A stretch of 17,613 nt of DNA from Crenotrichaceae bacterium (GTDB lineage Bacteria; Pseudomonadota; Gammaproteobacteria; Methylococcales; DRLZ01): the NCBI GenBank assembly GCA_011322755.1, contig DRLZ01000381.1, positions 1 to 17,613 of the forward strand, written 5' to 3'. The position numbers and the translations under genes were made by a program. Shown piece by piece: positions 8,801 through 15,835 of this stretch. The notes beneath the pieces were generated by a model. It searched no databases, was not told where the DNA came from, and was given only the letters and a program-made list of their open reading frames with translations. Positions within the stretch are counted from its first letter, which is position 1. Each line of letters starts with the position of its first letter.

Positions 8801-10052
8801 GAACAACCTCATCAAGTATATCCCAGACTTCAATACCTTCACGCTCAACAACTTTTTTAGCCGCTTTTATGGTTGTTACCTGGCCACGTAGTTGTAATTT
8901 GCTGAATATGAAAGGTTTGAATAGCTCTAATGCCATTTTTTTGGGAAGTCCACACTGATGTAATTTCAGTGTCGGTCCAACAACAATCACCGAGCGACCA
9001 GAGTAATCAACACGTTTTCCCAGAAGATTCTGACGAAAGCGGCCTTGCTTGCCCTTAATCATATCAGCTAACGATTTCAATGGTCGTTTGCTGGTGCCTG
9101 TGATTGCACGTCCACGTCGACCATTGTCGAGCAATGCATCGACTGATTCCTGTAACATGCGTTTTTCATTGCGCACAATAATGTCAGGCGCATTGAGATC
9201 AAGAAGTCGTTTCAAGCGATTGTTTCGATTAATAACCCGTCGATACAAATCATTCAGGTCAGATGTGGCAAAACGTCCACCGTCAAGCGGCACCAGAGGT
9301 CTTAATTCTGGAGGGAGTACAGGCAATACAGTGAGAATCATCCATTCTGGTCGATTGTTGGAATTGACTAATGACTCGATGAGTTTAAGCCGTTTGGTCA
9401 GTTTTTTACGTTTTGTCTCCGAATTTGTGTTTGCCAGACCGTCACGAATGGTCGACATTTCTTTTTTCAAATCCATCGACTTAAGCAAATGGTATACAGC
9501 TTCTGCACCCATCAACGCGGTGAATTCATCTCCATATTCTTCTACTTTCTCCAAGTACTCTTCTTCCTTGAGCAATTGTCCAATTTCCAGATCCTGGACA
9601 GCATGCGGATCAATCACCACAAATGATTCGAAATACAAGACTCGCTCAACTTCACGTAACGTCATATCAAGCAACAACGCGATTCGTGATGGCAAGGATT
9701 TCAAAAACCAGATATGTGCGACAGGGCTGGCAAGGTCAATATGTCCCATTCGCTCACGGCGAACTTTTGACAGCGTGACTTCAACCCCGCATTTTTCACA
9801 AATAACCCCCCGATGTTTTAAACGTTTATATTTTCCACATAAACATTCATAATCGCTAACTGGGCCAAAAGTTTTAGCACAAAATAATCCATCCCGTTCA
9901 GGCTTGAATGTGCGGTAGTTGATGGTTTCCGGTTTTTTTACCTCACCGAACGACCAGGATCGAATCATATTTGGCGATGCCAGACCAATCTGAATAACAT
10001 CAAATTCTTCATTTTTGACCTGTCGTTTAAAAAAATTGAGTAGATTTTTCAA
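5832..10052 (-). CDS. rpoC: DNA-directed RNA polymerase subunit beta'
   Basis: Beta' forms the polymerase clamp and, with beta, the active centre. The 1406-residue product is nearly the E. coli length (1407). The N-terminal zinc site uses Cys70, Cys72, Cys85 and Cys88 (ECLCGKYKRLKHRGVICEKC). The catalytic NADFDGDQ is at 459-466, with Asp461, Asp463 and Asp465 holding the magnesium. The second zinc site is Cys815, Cys889, Cys896 and Cys899. The trigger-loop region MRTFHIGGAA is present. The start codon is TTG at 10050-10052: it gives the family N-terminus MKNLLNFF and has AGGGG at 10061-10065, 8 nt upstream. No in-frame ATG nearby would fit. The gene is last in the visible operon, 267 nt after rpoB, and ends 32 nt from the convergent glnD stop; no clear terminator is seen between them. 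Confidence 0.98.
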   Translation of the reverse strand: MKNLLNFFKRQVKNEEFDVIQIGLASPNMIRSWSFGEVKKPETINYRTFKPERDGLFCAKTFGPVSDYECLCGKYKRLKHRGVICEKCGVEVTLSKVRRERMGHIDLASPVAHIWFLKSLPSRIALLLDMTLREVERVLYFESFVVIDPHAVQDLEIGQLLKEEEYLEKVEEYGDEFTALMGAEAVYHLLKSMDLKKEMSTIRDGLANTNSETKRKKLTKRLKLIESLVNSNNRPEWMILTVLPVLPPELRPLVPLDGGRFATSDLNDLYRRVINRNNRLKRLLDLNAPDIIVRNEKRMLQESVDALLDNGRRGRAITGTSKRPLKSLADMIKGKQGRFRQNLLGKRVDYSGRSVIVVGPTLKLHQCGLPKKMALELFKPFIFSKLQLRGQVTTIKAAKKVVEREGIEVWDILDEVVREHPVLLNRAPTLHRLGIQAFEPILVEGKAIQLHPLVCTVFNADFDGDQMAVHVPLSVEAQLEARVLMMSTNNILSSANGEPVITPTQDVVLGLYYVSREKVGATGEGMILNGADEITRAINSGALNIQAKIELRIQEQLPDENGDLQTTTRRVKTTAGRGLLWDIVPAGLPFECVDKDMTKKEISNLLNQCYRNLGVKDTVVFADQLMYFGFTNATKAGVSFGLLDMVIPEEKQAIIEGAENEVKEIQNQYAGGLVTNGERYNKVVDIWSHANEQVAKAMMDGLGYETVEDADGNQVQQKSMNSVFMMADSGARGSAAQIRQLAGMRGLMAKPDGSIIETPITANFREGLDVLQYFVSTHGARKGLADTALKTANSGYLTRRLVDVAQDLVIKEEDCGTKHGLSMTPLIEGGDVVEPLSERVLGRVVAADVINPSNDEIIVEAGAMLDEELVKVLDAHSIENVVVRSVITCETRYGVCSSCYGRDLGRGHRVNMGEAVGVIAAQSIGEPGTQLTMRTFHIGGAASRSAAISSIEAKSSGTVRLTNLKTIKNSEDNLVAVSRSGEFSIIDEHGRERERYKIPYGAVLSITDGDKIAAGSVAVNWDPHTHPVITEVAGQVKFIDFVDGVTVHQQSDEITGISSLEVIDPAQRTGAGKELRPMIKLLDDQGNELFFPGTDVVAQYFLPAEALVTCKDGGEVRTGDVLARIPQESSKTRDITGGLPRVADLFESRKTKDPAILAEATGTVSFGKETKGKRRIVITNSEGESNEILVPKWRHITVFEGESVERGETIAEGELTLHDILRLRGVPALSSFLVNEIQEVYRLQGVKINDKHIEVIIRQMLRKVEITAVGDTTFLRGEQVERARFHEENERVEADGKVPAIAETILLGITKASLATESFISAASFQETTRVLTDAAVRGLKDPLHGLKENVIVGRLIPAGTGLAYHKERKRKRQSAAQTGSPLQEATVPEVDNQDIEDALKKALTS

Positions 10053-10056
10053 TGAT

Positions 10057-10203
10057 CTATCCCCTGTAAATGCGTTCTAACAGATCGACGCAGCACTCAC
10101 GATTAATGCTGCAACGTTGATCCTGGAAAATGTATAAAAGCGATGTATCGTTTGCCTTCATTCTTATCTTGTACGACATAAAACAACTGTTTGTCTGACT
10201 CAT
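10057..10203 (-). CDS. Possible 48-codon small ORF in the rpoB-rpoC spacer
   Basis: This frame starts with an ATG at 10201-10203 preceded by AGGTTGG (10208-10214) at plausible ribosome-binding distance. It ends in TAG at 10057-10059, 4 nt before the TTG start of rpoC. The stop sits between the rpoC ribosome-binding site and its start codon, a geometry compatible with translational coupling. The predicted peptide starts MSQTNSCFMSYKIRM and ends VDLLERIYRG; it is polar, contains four Cys, has no membrane segment and is not recognised. An in-frame TTG at 10240-10242 would extend it to 61 codons. It may equally be a chance open frame in spacer; no homologue is known to me at this position. Confidence 0.25.
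   Translation of the reverse strand: MSQTNSCFMSYKIRMKANDTSLLYIFQDQRCSINRECCVDLLERIYRG
10089..10113 (-). repeat. RNA hairpin upstream of the rpoC start
   Basis: In the minus-strand transcript GCAGCA (10107-10112) pairs with TGCTGC (10090-10095) around an 11-nt loop; a flanking U-G pair extends the stem to 7 bp. It lies about 24 nt before the rpoC ribosome-binding site, inside the spacer and the possible small ORF. There is no U-tract, so it is not a terminator; it could be a processing or translation-control element, or chance. Confidence 0.3.
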
Positions 10204-10319
10204 AAAACCAACCTGGTTTTTTGATTTGTTATCAGATCTCAATACCTGAACAGCTACAAAAATAAAGACAAGTCAAACCATGCGATACGATTAACTTTTG
10301 TAATCTGGATTTGTTGTAA

Positions 10320-13300
10320 TCAATCTTCCTCCAATTCAATATTGATTGCTAATGAGCGGATTTCTTTAATCAAGACATTAAATGATTCCGGCATACCAGG
10401 ATCCATTGTGTGATTGCCATCAACAATATTCTTGTACATTTTTGTTCGACCGGATACATCATCTGATTTAACAGTCAGCATTTCCTGCAAGGTATACGCA
10501 GCACCATATGCCTCTAATGCCCATACTTCCATTTCTCCAAAGCGCTGACCACCAAATTGGGCTTTACCACCAAGCGGTTGCTGTGTAACCAGACTGTAAG
10601 GCCCGGTTGAACGAGCATGCATTTTGTCATCAACGAGATGGTTGAGTTTGAGCATATACATAAAACCAACTGTGACAGGTCGTTCAAATGCCTCACCGGT
10701 TCTACCGTCATACAGTATGGTTTGTCCTGTGTCGGACAATCCAGCCAGTTTTAGCATATAACGGATATCATCTTCTGTTGCACCATCAAATACAGGCGTC
10801 GCAAGAGGAACACCTTTTTTCAGATTGTTGGCAAGTTCAAGAATAGCGTTGTTGTCCAGTGAATCCAGGTCTTCAGCTTTGCCACATTTATTGTAAACTT
10901 TTGCCAGAAAGTCGCGAAGCTCATCTACTTTTGACTGCGCTTCCAGCATTTGACCGATCTTGACTCCCAAACCATTTGCCGCCCAGCCTAAATGTGTTTC
11001 CAGCACTTGCCCTACATTCATTCTGGATGGAACGCCTAATGGATTCAGAACTATATCAACCGGTGACCCATCCTCAAGATACGGCATATCTTCAACAGGA
11101 ACGATGCGAGAAATTACACCTTTGTTACCGTGTCGTCCAGCCATCTTGTCACCAGGTTGTATGCAACGACGAACAGCAAGATAGACTTTGACCATTTTGA
11201 TGACACCAGGAGCCAAATCGTCTCCCATCGTAATCTTCTTTTTCTGAGCCTCAAACTGATTGACGAAATCGGCCTCTAATGATCCAATTTGTTCAGCAAT
11301 GGCTTCAAGTTGAATATTTTTCTCTTCGTCATCAAGACGAATTTCAAGACGTTGTGATAATTCCAGTGAATCCAGATAAGCACGATCAATCGTGGTGCCT
11401 TTTTTTAATCGCTCAGGACCTGACTCGGCAACCATGCCAATGACTAATTCACCAATCCGTGAATACAGTTCATCTTCCATGATTTTGCGTTGATCAAACA
11501 GATTTTTTCTGACTCGCTCAAGCTCCATTTCCTCTATTTCAAGGGCGCGCGCATCTTTTTCAACACCATCACGAGTAAATATTTTTACGTCAATGACTGT
11601 ACCAACAACACCGAAGGGAACACGCAATGAAGTGTCTTTTACATCAGATGCTTTTTCTCCAAAAATAGCACGCAGCAGTTTTTCTTCTGGTGATAACTGG
11701 GATTCACCTTTTGGACTGACTTTTCCAACCAGAATATCTCCTGGTCCGACTTCAGCTCCAATATAGACAATTCCGGAGTGATCGAGTTTTGCCAATGCCT
11801 CTTCGCTGACATTCGGAATATCTGAAGTAATTTCCTCGCGACCCAGTTTTGTATCACGCGCAACACATGATTTTTCTTCAATATGAATTGTGGTAAAACG
11901 ATCATCTTTGACAACTTGTTCTGAAATCAGAATCGAATCTTCAAAGTTGTAGCCGTTCCACGGCATAAAGGCGACTTTTAGATTCTGCCCCAGCGCAAGC
12001 TCACCAAAATCAGTAGATGGTCCATCCGCCATCACGTCACCACGACTCACGGTATCTCCAGGCTTAACCAATGGTCTTTGATTAATACAAGTGTTTTGAT
12101 TTGAACGGGTGTATTTCACCAAATCGTAGATATCAACGCCAGGCTCATCCGCTTGCCGTTCATCCTGATTAACCCGGATGACAATACGTGCCGCATCAAC
12201 ATTAACCACAGAACCGCCACGTCTGGCAACCACAGTAACTCCCGAGTTTGTTGCCACAACCCGTTCCATGCCAGTCCCAACAAGCGGTTTCTCAGCTCTC
12301 AGTGTCGGTACCGCCTGGCGTTGCATATTCGAACCCATCAACGCCCTGTTCGCATCATCATGTTCCAGAAACGGAATGAGTGAAGCGGCAACGGAAACGA
12401 TCTGCTTGGGAGAAACATCCATGTATTGGACTGAATCAGGTGTCGACAAAATAAATTCTTCTTTATATCGGCACGAAACCAGATCATCAACAATACGATT
12501 ATTCTCATCAAGCTTTACACTTGTTTGAGCAATCATGTATTGCCCTTCTTCAATCGCAGATAAGTAATCAACTTCGTCAGTAACTACTTGATCAACAACT
12601 TTACGATAAGGAGATTCCAGAAAACCATATTCATTGGTGCGTGCATAAACCGCCAATGAATTGATTAATCCAATGTTCGGCCCTTCAGGCGTTTCAATCG
12701 GACAAACACGTCCATAATGTGTTGGATGCACATCTCTTACTTCAAACCCCGCACGCTCGCGGGCAAGACCACCTGGTCCTAGTGCAGAAACACGACGTTT
12801 GTGCGTCACTTCCGACAATGGATTGTTTTGATCCATGAACTGTGATAACTGGCTGGAACCAAAGAATTCCTTGATTGCAGCGGAAACAGGTTTCGCGTTG
12901 ACAATTTCCTGAGGCATTAAACCTTCAGAATCAGCCAGGGTCAGGCGTTCTTTCACAGCGCGTTCTACACGAACCAACCCCACACGAAACTGGTTCTCAA
13001 CCATTTCACCAACAGTTCGAACTCTTCGGTTTCCCAAATGATCGATATCATCAATCACGCCATTACCGTTACGAATATCAATTAATGTTTTGATAACATC
13101 TTCAATGTCTTGCTTGGAGAGTACACCCTCTCCAGTTATCTCTTCGCGACCCAATCGGCGATTAAACTTCATCCTGCCAACAGCAGACAAATCATACCTG
13201 TCTGACGAGAAAAACAGGCTCTGGAACAGATTCTCGGCTGCTTCCTTGGTTGGCGGTTCACCAGGGCGCATCATTCTGTATATTTCTACCAACGCTTCAA

Positions 13301-14396
13301 GTTTGTTGGTTGAAGGATCAACACGTAAGGTATTAGAGATATACGCTCCACGGTCAAGATCATTGGTAAACAATGTGGTGAATTTTTTAACACCATTGTC
13401 TTTTAATGCTTCGAGGGTCTCTGTGATAATCTCATCATTAACTTTCGCAACCACTTCACCTGTTTCTTCGTCAACTATCGTTTGACCAAGAATCTGGCCA
13501 ATTAAAAACTCATCAGGGACTTCGATTGCTTTGAGCTTTGCTTCTTCCAGTTTTTTAATGTGGCGGGCGGTAATGCGGCGACCTTGCTCAACCAGAATGT
13601 CTTTTCCAACCAGAATATTGAAAGAAGCCATTTCGCCACGCAAGCGTTCTGGAACAAGATCCAGGTACAATTTATTATTCTTGATAGAGTAACTGTGCTT
13701 GTCAAAATATGTGTCGATAATCTCCTCATCGGTATAGCCAAGCGCACGCAAAAGAATTGTGACTGGCAGTTTTCTTCTTCGATCAATACGTGTATAGAGA
13801 ATATCTTTGTGATCAAACTCAAAATCAAGCCATGAACCACGGTACGGAATTACTCGGGCGTTGAACAATAATTTCCCAGATGAATGAGTTTTACCCTTAT
13901 CATGATCAAAAAACACGCCGGGGGAACGGTGTAACTGTGAGACGATAACACGCTCTGTACCATTAATTACAAAAGTGCCATTTTCAGTCATCAGAGGAAG
14001 TTCGCCCATGTAGACTTCCTGCTCTTTGATATCTTTTACAACTTTTGTTTTACCAGGCGCATCCCGATCATACAAAACAAGCCTGACTAACACTCTGATT
14101 GGTGCAGCATAGGTTAATCCACGCTGTTTACATTCACGAACTGTAAATTCAGGATCACCTAACCGTGAACTGACGTATTCCAGCACCGCATATCCTGAAT
14201 GGCTAACCACTGGAAATACCGATTTAAATGCTGCCTCTATTCCCTGGTCTGCAACCTTTTCGGAATTATCTCCTTGCTGTAAAAATTTCTTGTATGAATC
14301 AAGTTGCAAAGCAAGCAAGTACGGTACATCAAGAAATTCGGAACGGTTACCAAAACTTTTTCGTATACGCTTCTTTTCGGTAAATGAATAGCTCAT
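10320..14396 (-). CDS. rpoB: DNA-directed RNA polymerase subunit beta
   Basis: Beta is the second large catalytic subunit of RNA polymerase and carries the rifampicin pocket. The product has 1358 residues (E. coli 1342). The rifampicin region FFGSSQLSQFMDQNNPLSEV begins near residue 512. Asp522 (E. coli D516), His532 (H526) and Ser537 (S531) are all the common drug-sensitive residues. Other landmarks are GPGGLARERAGFEVRDVHPT, GSNMQRQAVP and the active-site motif GDKMAGRHGNKGVISRI, with Lys1084 and Lys1092 matching E. coli K1065 and K1073. The ATG at 14394-14396 has AGGAT at 14403-14407, 6 nt upstream. It follows rplL after a 199-nt spacer with a terminator-like hairpin and precedes rpoC. The extra length relative to E. 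coli lies between the rifampicin region and the C-terminal catalytic motif; no frameshift is seen. Confidence 0.98.
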   Translation of the reverse strand: MSYSFTEKKRIRKSFGNRSEFLDVPYLLALQLDSYKKFLQQGDNSEKVADQGIEAAFKSVFPVVSHSGYAVLEYVSSRLGDPEFTVRECKQRGLTYAAPIRVLVRLVLYDRDAPGKTKVVKDIKEQEVYMGELPLMTENGTFVINGTERVIVSQLHRSPGVFFDHDKGKTHSSGKLLFNARVIPYRGSWLDFEFDHKDILYTRIDRRRKLPVTILLRALGYTDEEIIDTYFDKHSYSIKNNKLYLDLVPERLRGEMASFNILVGKDILVEQGRRITARHIKKLEEAKLKAIEVPDEFLIGQILGQTIVDEETGEVVAKVNDEIITETLEALKDNGVKKFTTLFTNDLDRGAYISNTLRVDPSTNKLEALVEIYRMMRPGEPPTKEAAENLFQSLFFSSDRYDLSAVGRMKFNRRLGREEITGEGVLSKQDIEDVIKTLIDIRNGNGVIDDIDHLGNRRVRTVGEMVENQFRVGLVRVERAVKERLTLADSEGLMPQEIVNAKPVSAAIKEFFGSSQLSQFMDQNNPLSEVTHKRRVSALGPGGLARERAGFEVRDVHPTHYGRVCPIETPEGPNIGLINSLAVYARTNEYGFLESPYRKVVDQVVTDEVDYLSAIEEGQYMIAQTSVKLDENNRIVDDLVSCRYKEEFILSTPDSVQYMDVSPKQIVSVAASLIPFLEHDDANRALMGSNMQRQAVPTLRAEKPLVGTGMERVVATNSGVTVVARRGGSVVNVDAARIVIRVNQDERQADEPGVDIYDLVKYTRSNQNTCINQRPLVKPGDTVSRGDVMADGPSTDFGELALGQNLKVAFMPWNGYNFEDSILISEQVVKDDRFTTIHIEEKSCVARDTKLGREEITSDIPNVSEEALAKLDHSGIVYIGAEVGPGDILVGKVSPKGESQLSPEEKLLRAIFGEKASDVKDTSLRVPFGVVGTVIDVKIFTRDGVEKDARALEIEEMELERVRKNLFDQRKIMEDELYSRIGELVIGMVAESGPERLKKGTTIDRAYLDSLELSQRLEIRLDDEEKNIQLEAIAEQIGSLEADFVNQFEAQKKKITMGDDLAPGVIKMVKVYLAVRRCIQPGDKMAGRHGNKGVISRIVPVEDMPYLEDGSPVDIVLNPLGVPSRMNVGQVLETHLGWAANGLGVKIGQMLEAQSKVDELRDFLAKVYNKCGKAEDLDSLDNNAILELANNLKKGVPLATPVFDGATEDDIRYMLKLAGLSDTGQTILYDGRTGEAFERPVTVGFMYMLKLNHLVDDKMHARSTGPYSLVTQQPLGGKAQFGGQRFGEMEVWALEAYGAAYTLQEMLTVKSDDVSGRTKMYKNIVDGNHTMDPGMPESFNVLIKEIRSLAINIELEED

Positions 14397-14530
14397 ATTC
14401 GTATCCTGCTGAGATTAGACAGAAGTGATTCTGTATCAATTAATGATCGGTAAAACCAACAAAGCGTCATTATTCACAATCGGGATATCGTCACGCTTGT
14501 GATAAATAAATCCACTTTCTAAATAGACGG

Positions 14531-14560
14531 AAAAGGCCGGCAGCCTATCGACTACCAGCC
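14531..14560 (-). terminator. rplL-rpoB intergenic attenuator hairpin
   Basis: Thirty-seven bases after the rplL stop the transcript can fold GGCUGGUAG (14552-14560) with CUGCCGGCC (14535-14543). This is a 9-bp GC-rich stem with two wobble pairs and an 8-nt loop, followed at once by UUUU and then CCGUCUAUUU. In E. coli a partial terminator in this same spacer lowers rpoBC expression relative to the ribosomal proteins. Position and fold match; the short U-tract suits partial read-through. Efficiency is inferred. Confidence 0.65.
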
Positions 14561-14596
14561 TGGTAAAGCAAAAACGTACCAGTCTTCGTAATCAAA

Positions 14597-14977
14597 TTAC
14601 TTAACTTCGACTGTTGCTCCTGCTTCTTCAAGCTGCTTTTTTAGTTCCTCAGCTTCATCTTTACTAACACCTTCTTTGATTGGTGCCGGGGCGCTTTCCA
14701 CAGCAGCTTTTGCTTCTTTCAGACCAAGTCCTGTTGCAGCACGAACAGCTTTAATGACAGCGACTTTGTTATCGCCAAAGCTGCTTAACACAACATCAAA
14801 CTCAGTTTGTTCAGCTGCAGCAGACCCGCCTGCATCACCAGCAGCAGCAGCGGCAACAGCAACAGGTGCTGCTGCAGACACTCCAAATTTTTCTTCCATT
14901 GCAGAAATCAGATCAACAACTTCGACAACACTCATGTTTGAAATTGCATCTAAAATATCGTCTTGGGATAATGCCAT
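14597..14977 (-). CDS. rplL: 50S ribosomal protein L7/L12
   Basis: L7/L12 is the multicopy acidic stalk protein that recruits and activates translational GTPases. The 126-residue product shows the N-terminal dimerisation and L10-binding domain (MALSQDDILDAISNMSVVEV, to about residue 35). An Ala/Gly-rich flexible hinge at roughly 34-55 follows, then the globular C-terminal domain with TEFDVVLSSFGDNKVAVIKA and TGLGLKEAKAAVES, where EF-G and EF-Tu bind. E. coli has 121 residues; the hinge here is slightly longer. The ATG at 14975-14977 is preceded by AGGAG at 14988-14992, spaced 10 nt. It lies 63 nt after rplJ; the strong site fits the need for several L12 copies per L10. Confidence 0.98.
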   Translation of the reverse strand: MALSQDDILDAISNMSVVEVVDLISAMEEKFGVSAAAPVAVAAAAAGDAGGSAAAEQTEFDVVLSSFGDNKVAVIKAVRAATGLGLKEAKAAVESAPAPIKEGVSKDEAEELKKQLEEAGATVEVK

Positions 14978-15026
14978 AAGAATAAAACTCCTAATAATCG
15001 TATGGGTTTTTCAACCAGAATAGTGA

Positions 15027-15039
15027 GTAGCTTTGCTAC
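15027..15039 (-). repeat. Small hairpin after the rplJ stop codon
   Basis: GTAGC (15035-15039) and GCTAC (15027-15031) form a perfect 5-bp stem with an AAA loop, beginning one base after the rplJ TAA. There is no U-tract. It sits in the 63-nt rplJ-rplL spacer and might protect the rplJ 3' end or help set rplL translation; role unproven. Confidence 0.3.
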
Positions 15040-15040
15040 A

Positions 15041-15568
15041 TTAAGCTGCTTGTTTTTGATCTCGTACAGCCGCCAGAGTGCGAACCAGCTTGGCTTGCGG
15101 CTCGGACAGTGTTCTTACAAATTTCTCGATTGGTGCTTTGATAACACCCATCATGATTGCTATACCTTGCTCATAGGTTGGTAATTTTGATAAGCGATCG
15201 AGTTCGGAACTATCGTAAAGCTTACCCCCAAGCGAGACCAATGATGCTTCCATCTTTGGATGCTCTTTTGAGAAATCCTTGATAATTCGAGCTGCTGCAG
15301 CAGGATCTTCCATAGAAAATGCAAAAACGAGCGGTCCAACAAGACCTTCAGTCATGCATTCATATTCAGTTCCAGCCAGTGCTCTGCGTGCGAGTGTGTT
15401 TTTAATCACACGGACACAGACATTCGCATCTCTAGCCTGTTGGCGAAACTCAGTCATTTCATCAACAGTTAAACCCTGATAATTGACAGCAATAGCAGAT
15501 AATGCTTGCGCGGCAATCTCAGCAACTTCTGTGACTACGATTTTTTTCTCTTCGAGCCTCAGTGCCAC
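15041..15568 (-). CDS. rplJ: 50S ribosomal protein L10
   Basis: L10 anchors the L7/L12 dimers to 23S rRNA and, with L12 bound, represses its own mRNA. The 175-residue product (E. coli 165) starts MALRLEEKKIVVTEVAEIAA and carries the RNA-binding core, with RVIKNTLARRALAGTEYE and GLVGPLVFAFS. Its C-terminal helix (IEKFVRTLSEPQAKLVRTLA) binds L12 dimers. The start is GTG at 15566-15568, chosen because a perfect GGAGG (15575-15579) lies 6 nt upstream and the N-terminus is the family one. It follows rplA after a 267-nt spacer containing a promoter candidate and a structured leader, and precedes rplL. Confidence 0.97.
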   Translation of the reverse strand: MALRLEEKKIVVTEVAEIAAQALSAIAVNYQGLTVDEMTEFRQQARDANVCVRVIKNTLARRALAGTEYECMTEGLVGPLVFAFSMEDPAAAARIIKDFSKEHPKMEASLVSLGGKLYDSSELDRLSKLPTYEQGIAIMMGVIKAPIEKFVRTLSEPQAKLVRTLAAVRDQKQAA

Positions 15569-15587
15569 GATTAACCTCCGGTTAGTA

Positions 15588-15788
15588 AGGTCTTGTACAG
15601 ACCTCTAAAAATCAACATCTTGTCTAACAACAAGATGCACTCATACGGTCACTTTGCCATTAATGTAACCCGGCAACTCGTAACCATCTACGCAGGCTGA
15701 TAAATTAAGTCCTCACAGACGCCTGCGGTCTCTGACGATCACCGGTTATTAGTCGGCAATCCAGATTTCTGTCCTGACAAGTCAGGTT
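15588..15788 (-). promoter_or_regulatory. Candidate rplJ leader (L10 autoregulatory leader)
   Basis: The roughly 200-nt transcript between the candidate promoter and rplJ is rich in pairing. From 5' to 3' it offers CCUGA-CUUG-UCAGG (15773-15786), CGCAGGC/GCCTGCG (15721-15727 with 15691-15697), CATCTTGT/ACAAGATG (15630-15637 with 15616-15623), and AGGTCT/AGACCT (15599-15604 with 15588-15593), just 9 nt before the ribosome-binding site. GCGTAGATGGTTAC (15680-15693) resembles, from memory, a segment of the E. coli rplJ leader. In E. coli L10-L12 binds such a leader to repress rplJL. Assignment to the L10-leader family is by position and pairing only. Confidence 0.55.
15607..15637 (-). terminator. 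Terminator-like hairpin inside the rplJ leader
   Basis: A perfect 8-bp stem CATCTTGT/ACAAGATG with a 6-nt loop is followed by UUGAUUUUU (five U at 15607-15611). It stands about 40 nt before the rplJ start. It could be an intrinsic attenuator controlling read-through into rplJL-rpoBC, or simply one arm of the L10-binding structure. The AT-rich stem is weak for a terminator. Confidence 0.4.
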
Positions 15789-15794
15789 AATTAA

Positions 15795-15803
15795 ATAATA
15801 CCA
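15795..15803 (-). promoter_or_regulatory. Candidate extended -10 promoter for rplJ
   Basis: TGGTATTAT on the minus strand gives an extended -10 (TGn) plus a 5/6 match to TATAAT (15795-15800). There is no convincing -35, which extended -10 promoters tolerate. Transcription would begin near 15788, just before a CCUGA-CUUG-UCAGG stem-loop. E. coli has a promoter in the same rplA-rplJ spacer. Seen: the motif; inferred: activity. Confidence 0.45.
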
Positions 15804-15835
15804 GTACTACTCAGTGCTTATTTCTAAGGTTACAA

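Noticed and set aside
9049..9852. 267-codon plus-strand frame antisense to the rpoC 5' region
   Set aside because: Long, but Ser/Arg-rich, the usual product of antisense frames; the sense frame carries the zinc site and conserved beta' domains.
10271..10276. TTGACT on the minus strand in the rpoB-rpoC spacer as a -35 for an rpoC promoter
   Set aside because: No acceptable -10 hexamer at 16-18 bp; the nearest TATTGA is about 26 bp away.
12780..12850. Possible rifampicin-resistance substitution in RpoB
   Set aside because: Residues matching E. coli D516, H526 and S531 are all the common sensitive-type residues; the nearby Ile-to-Val and Thr-to-Ala differences look neutral.
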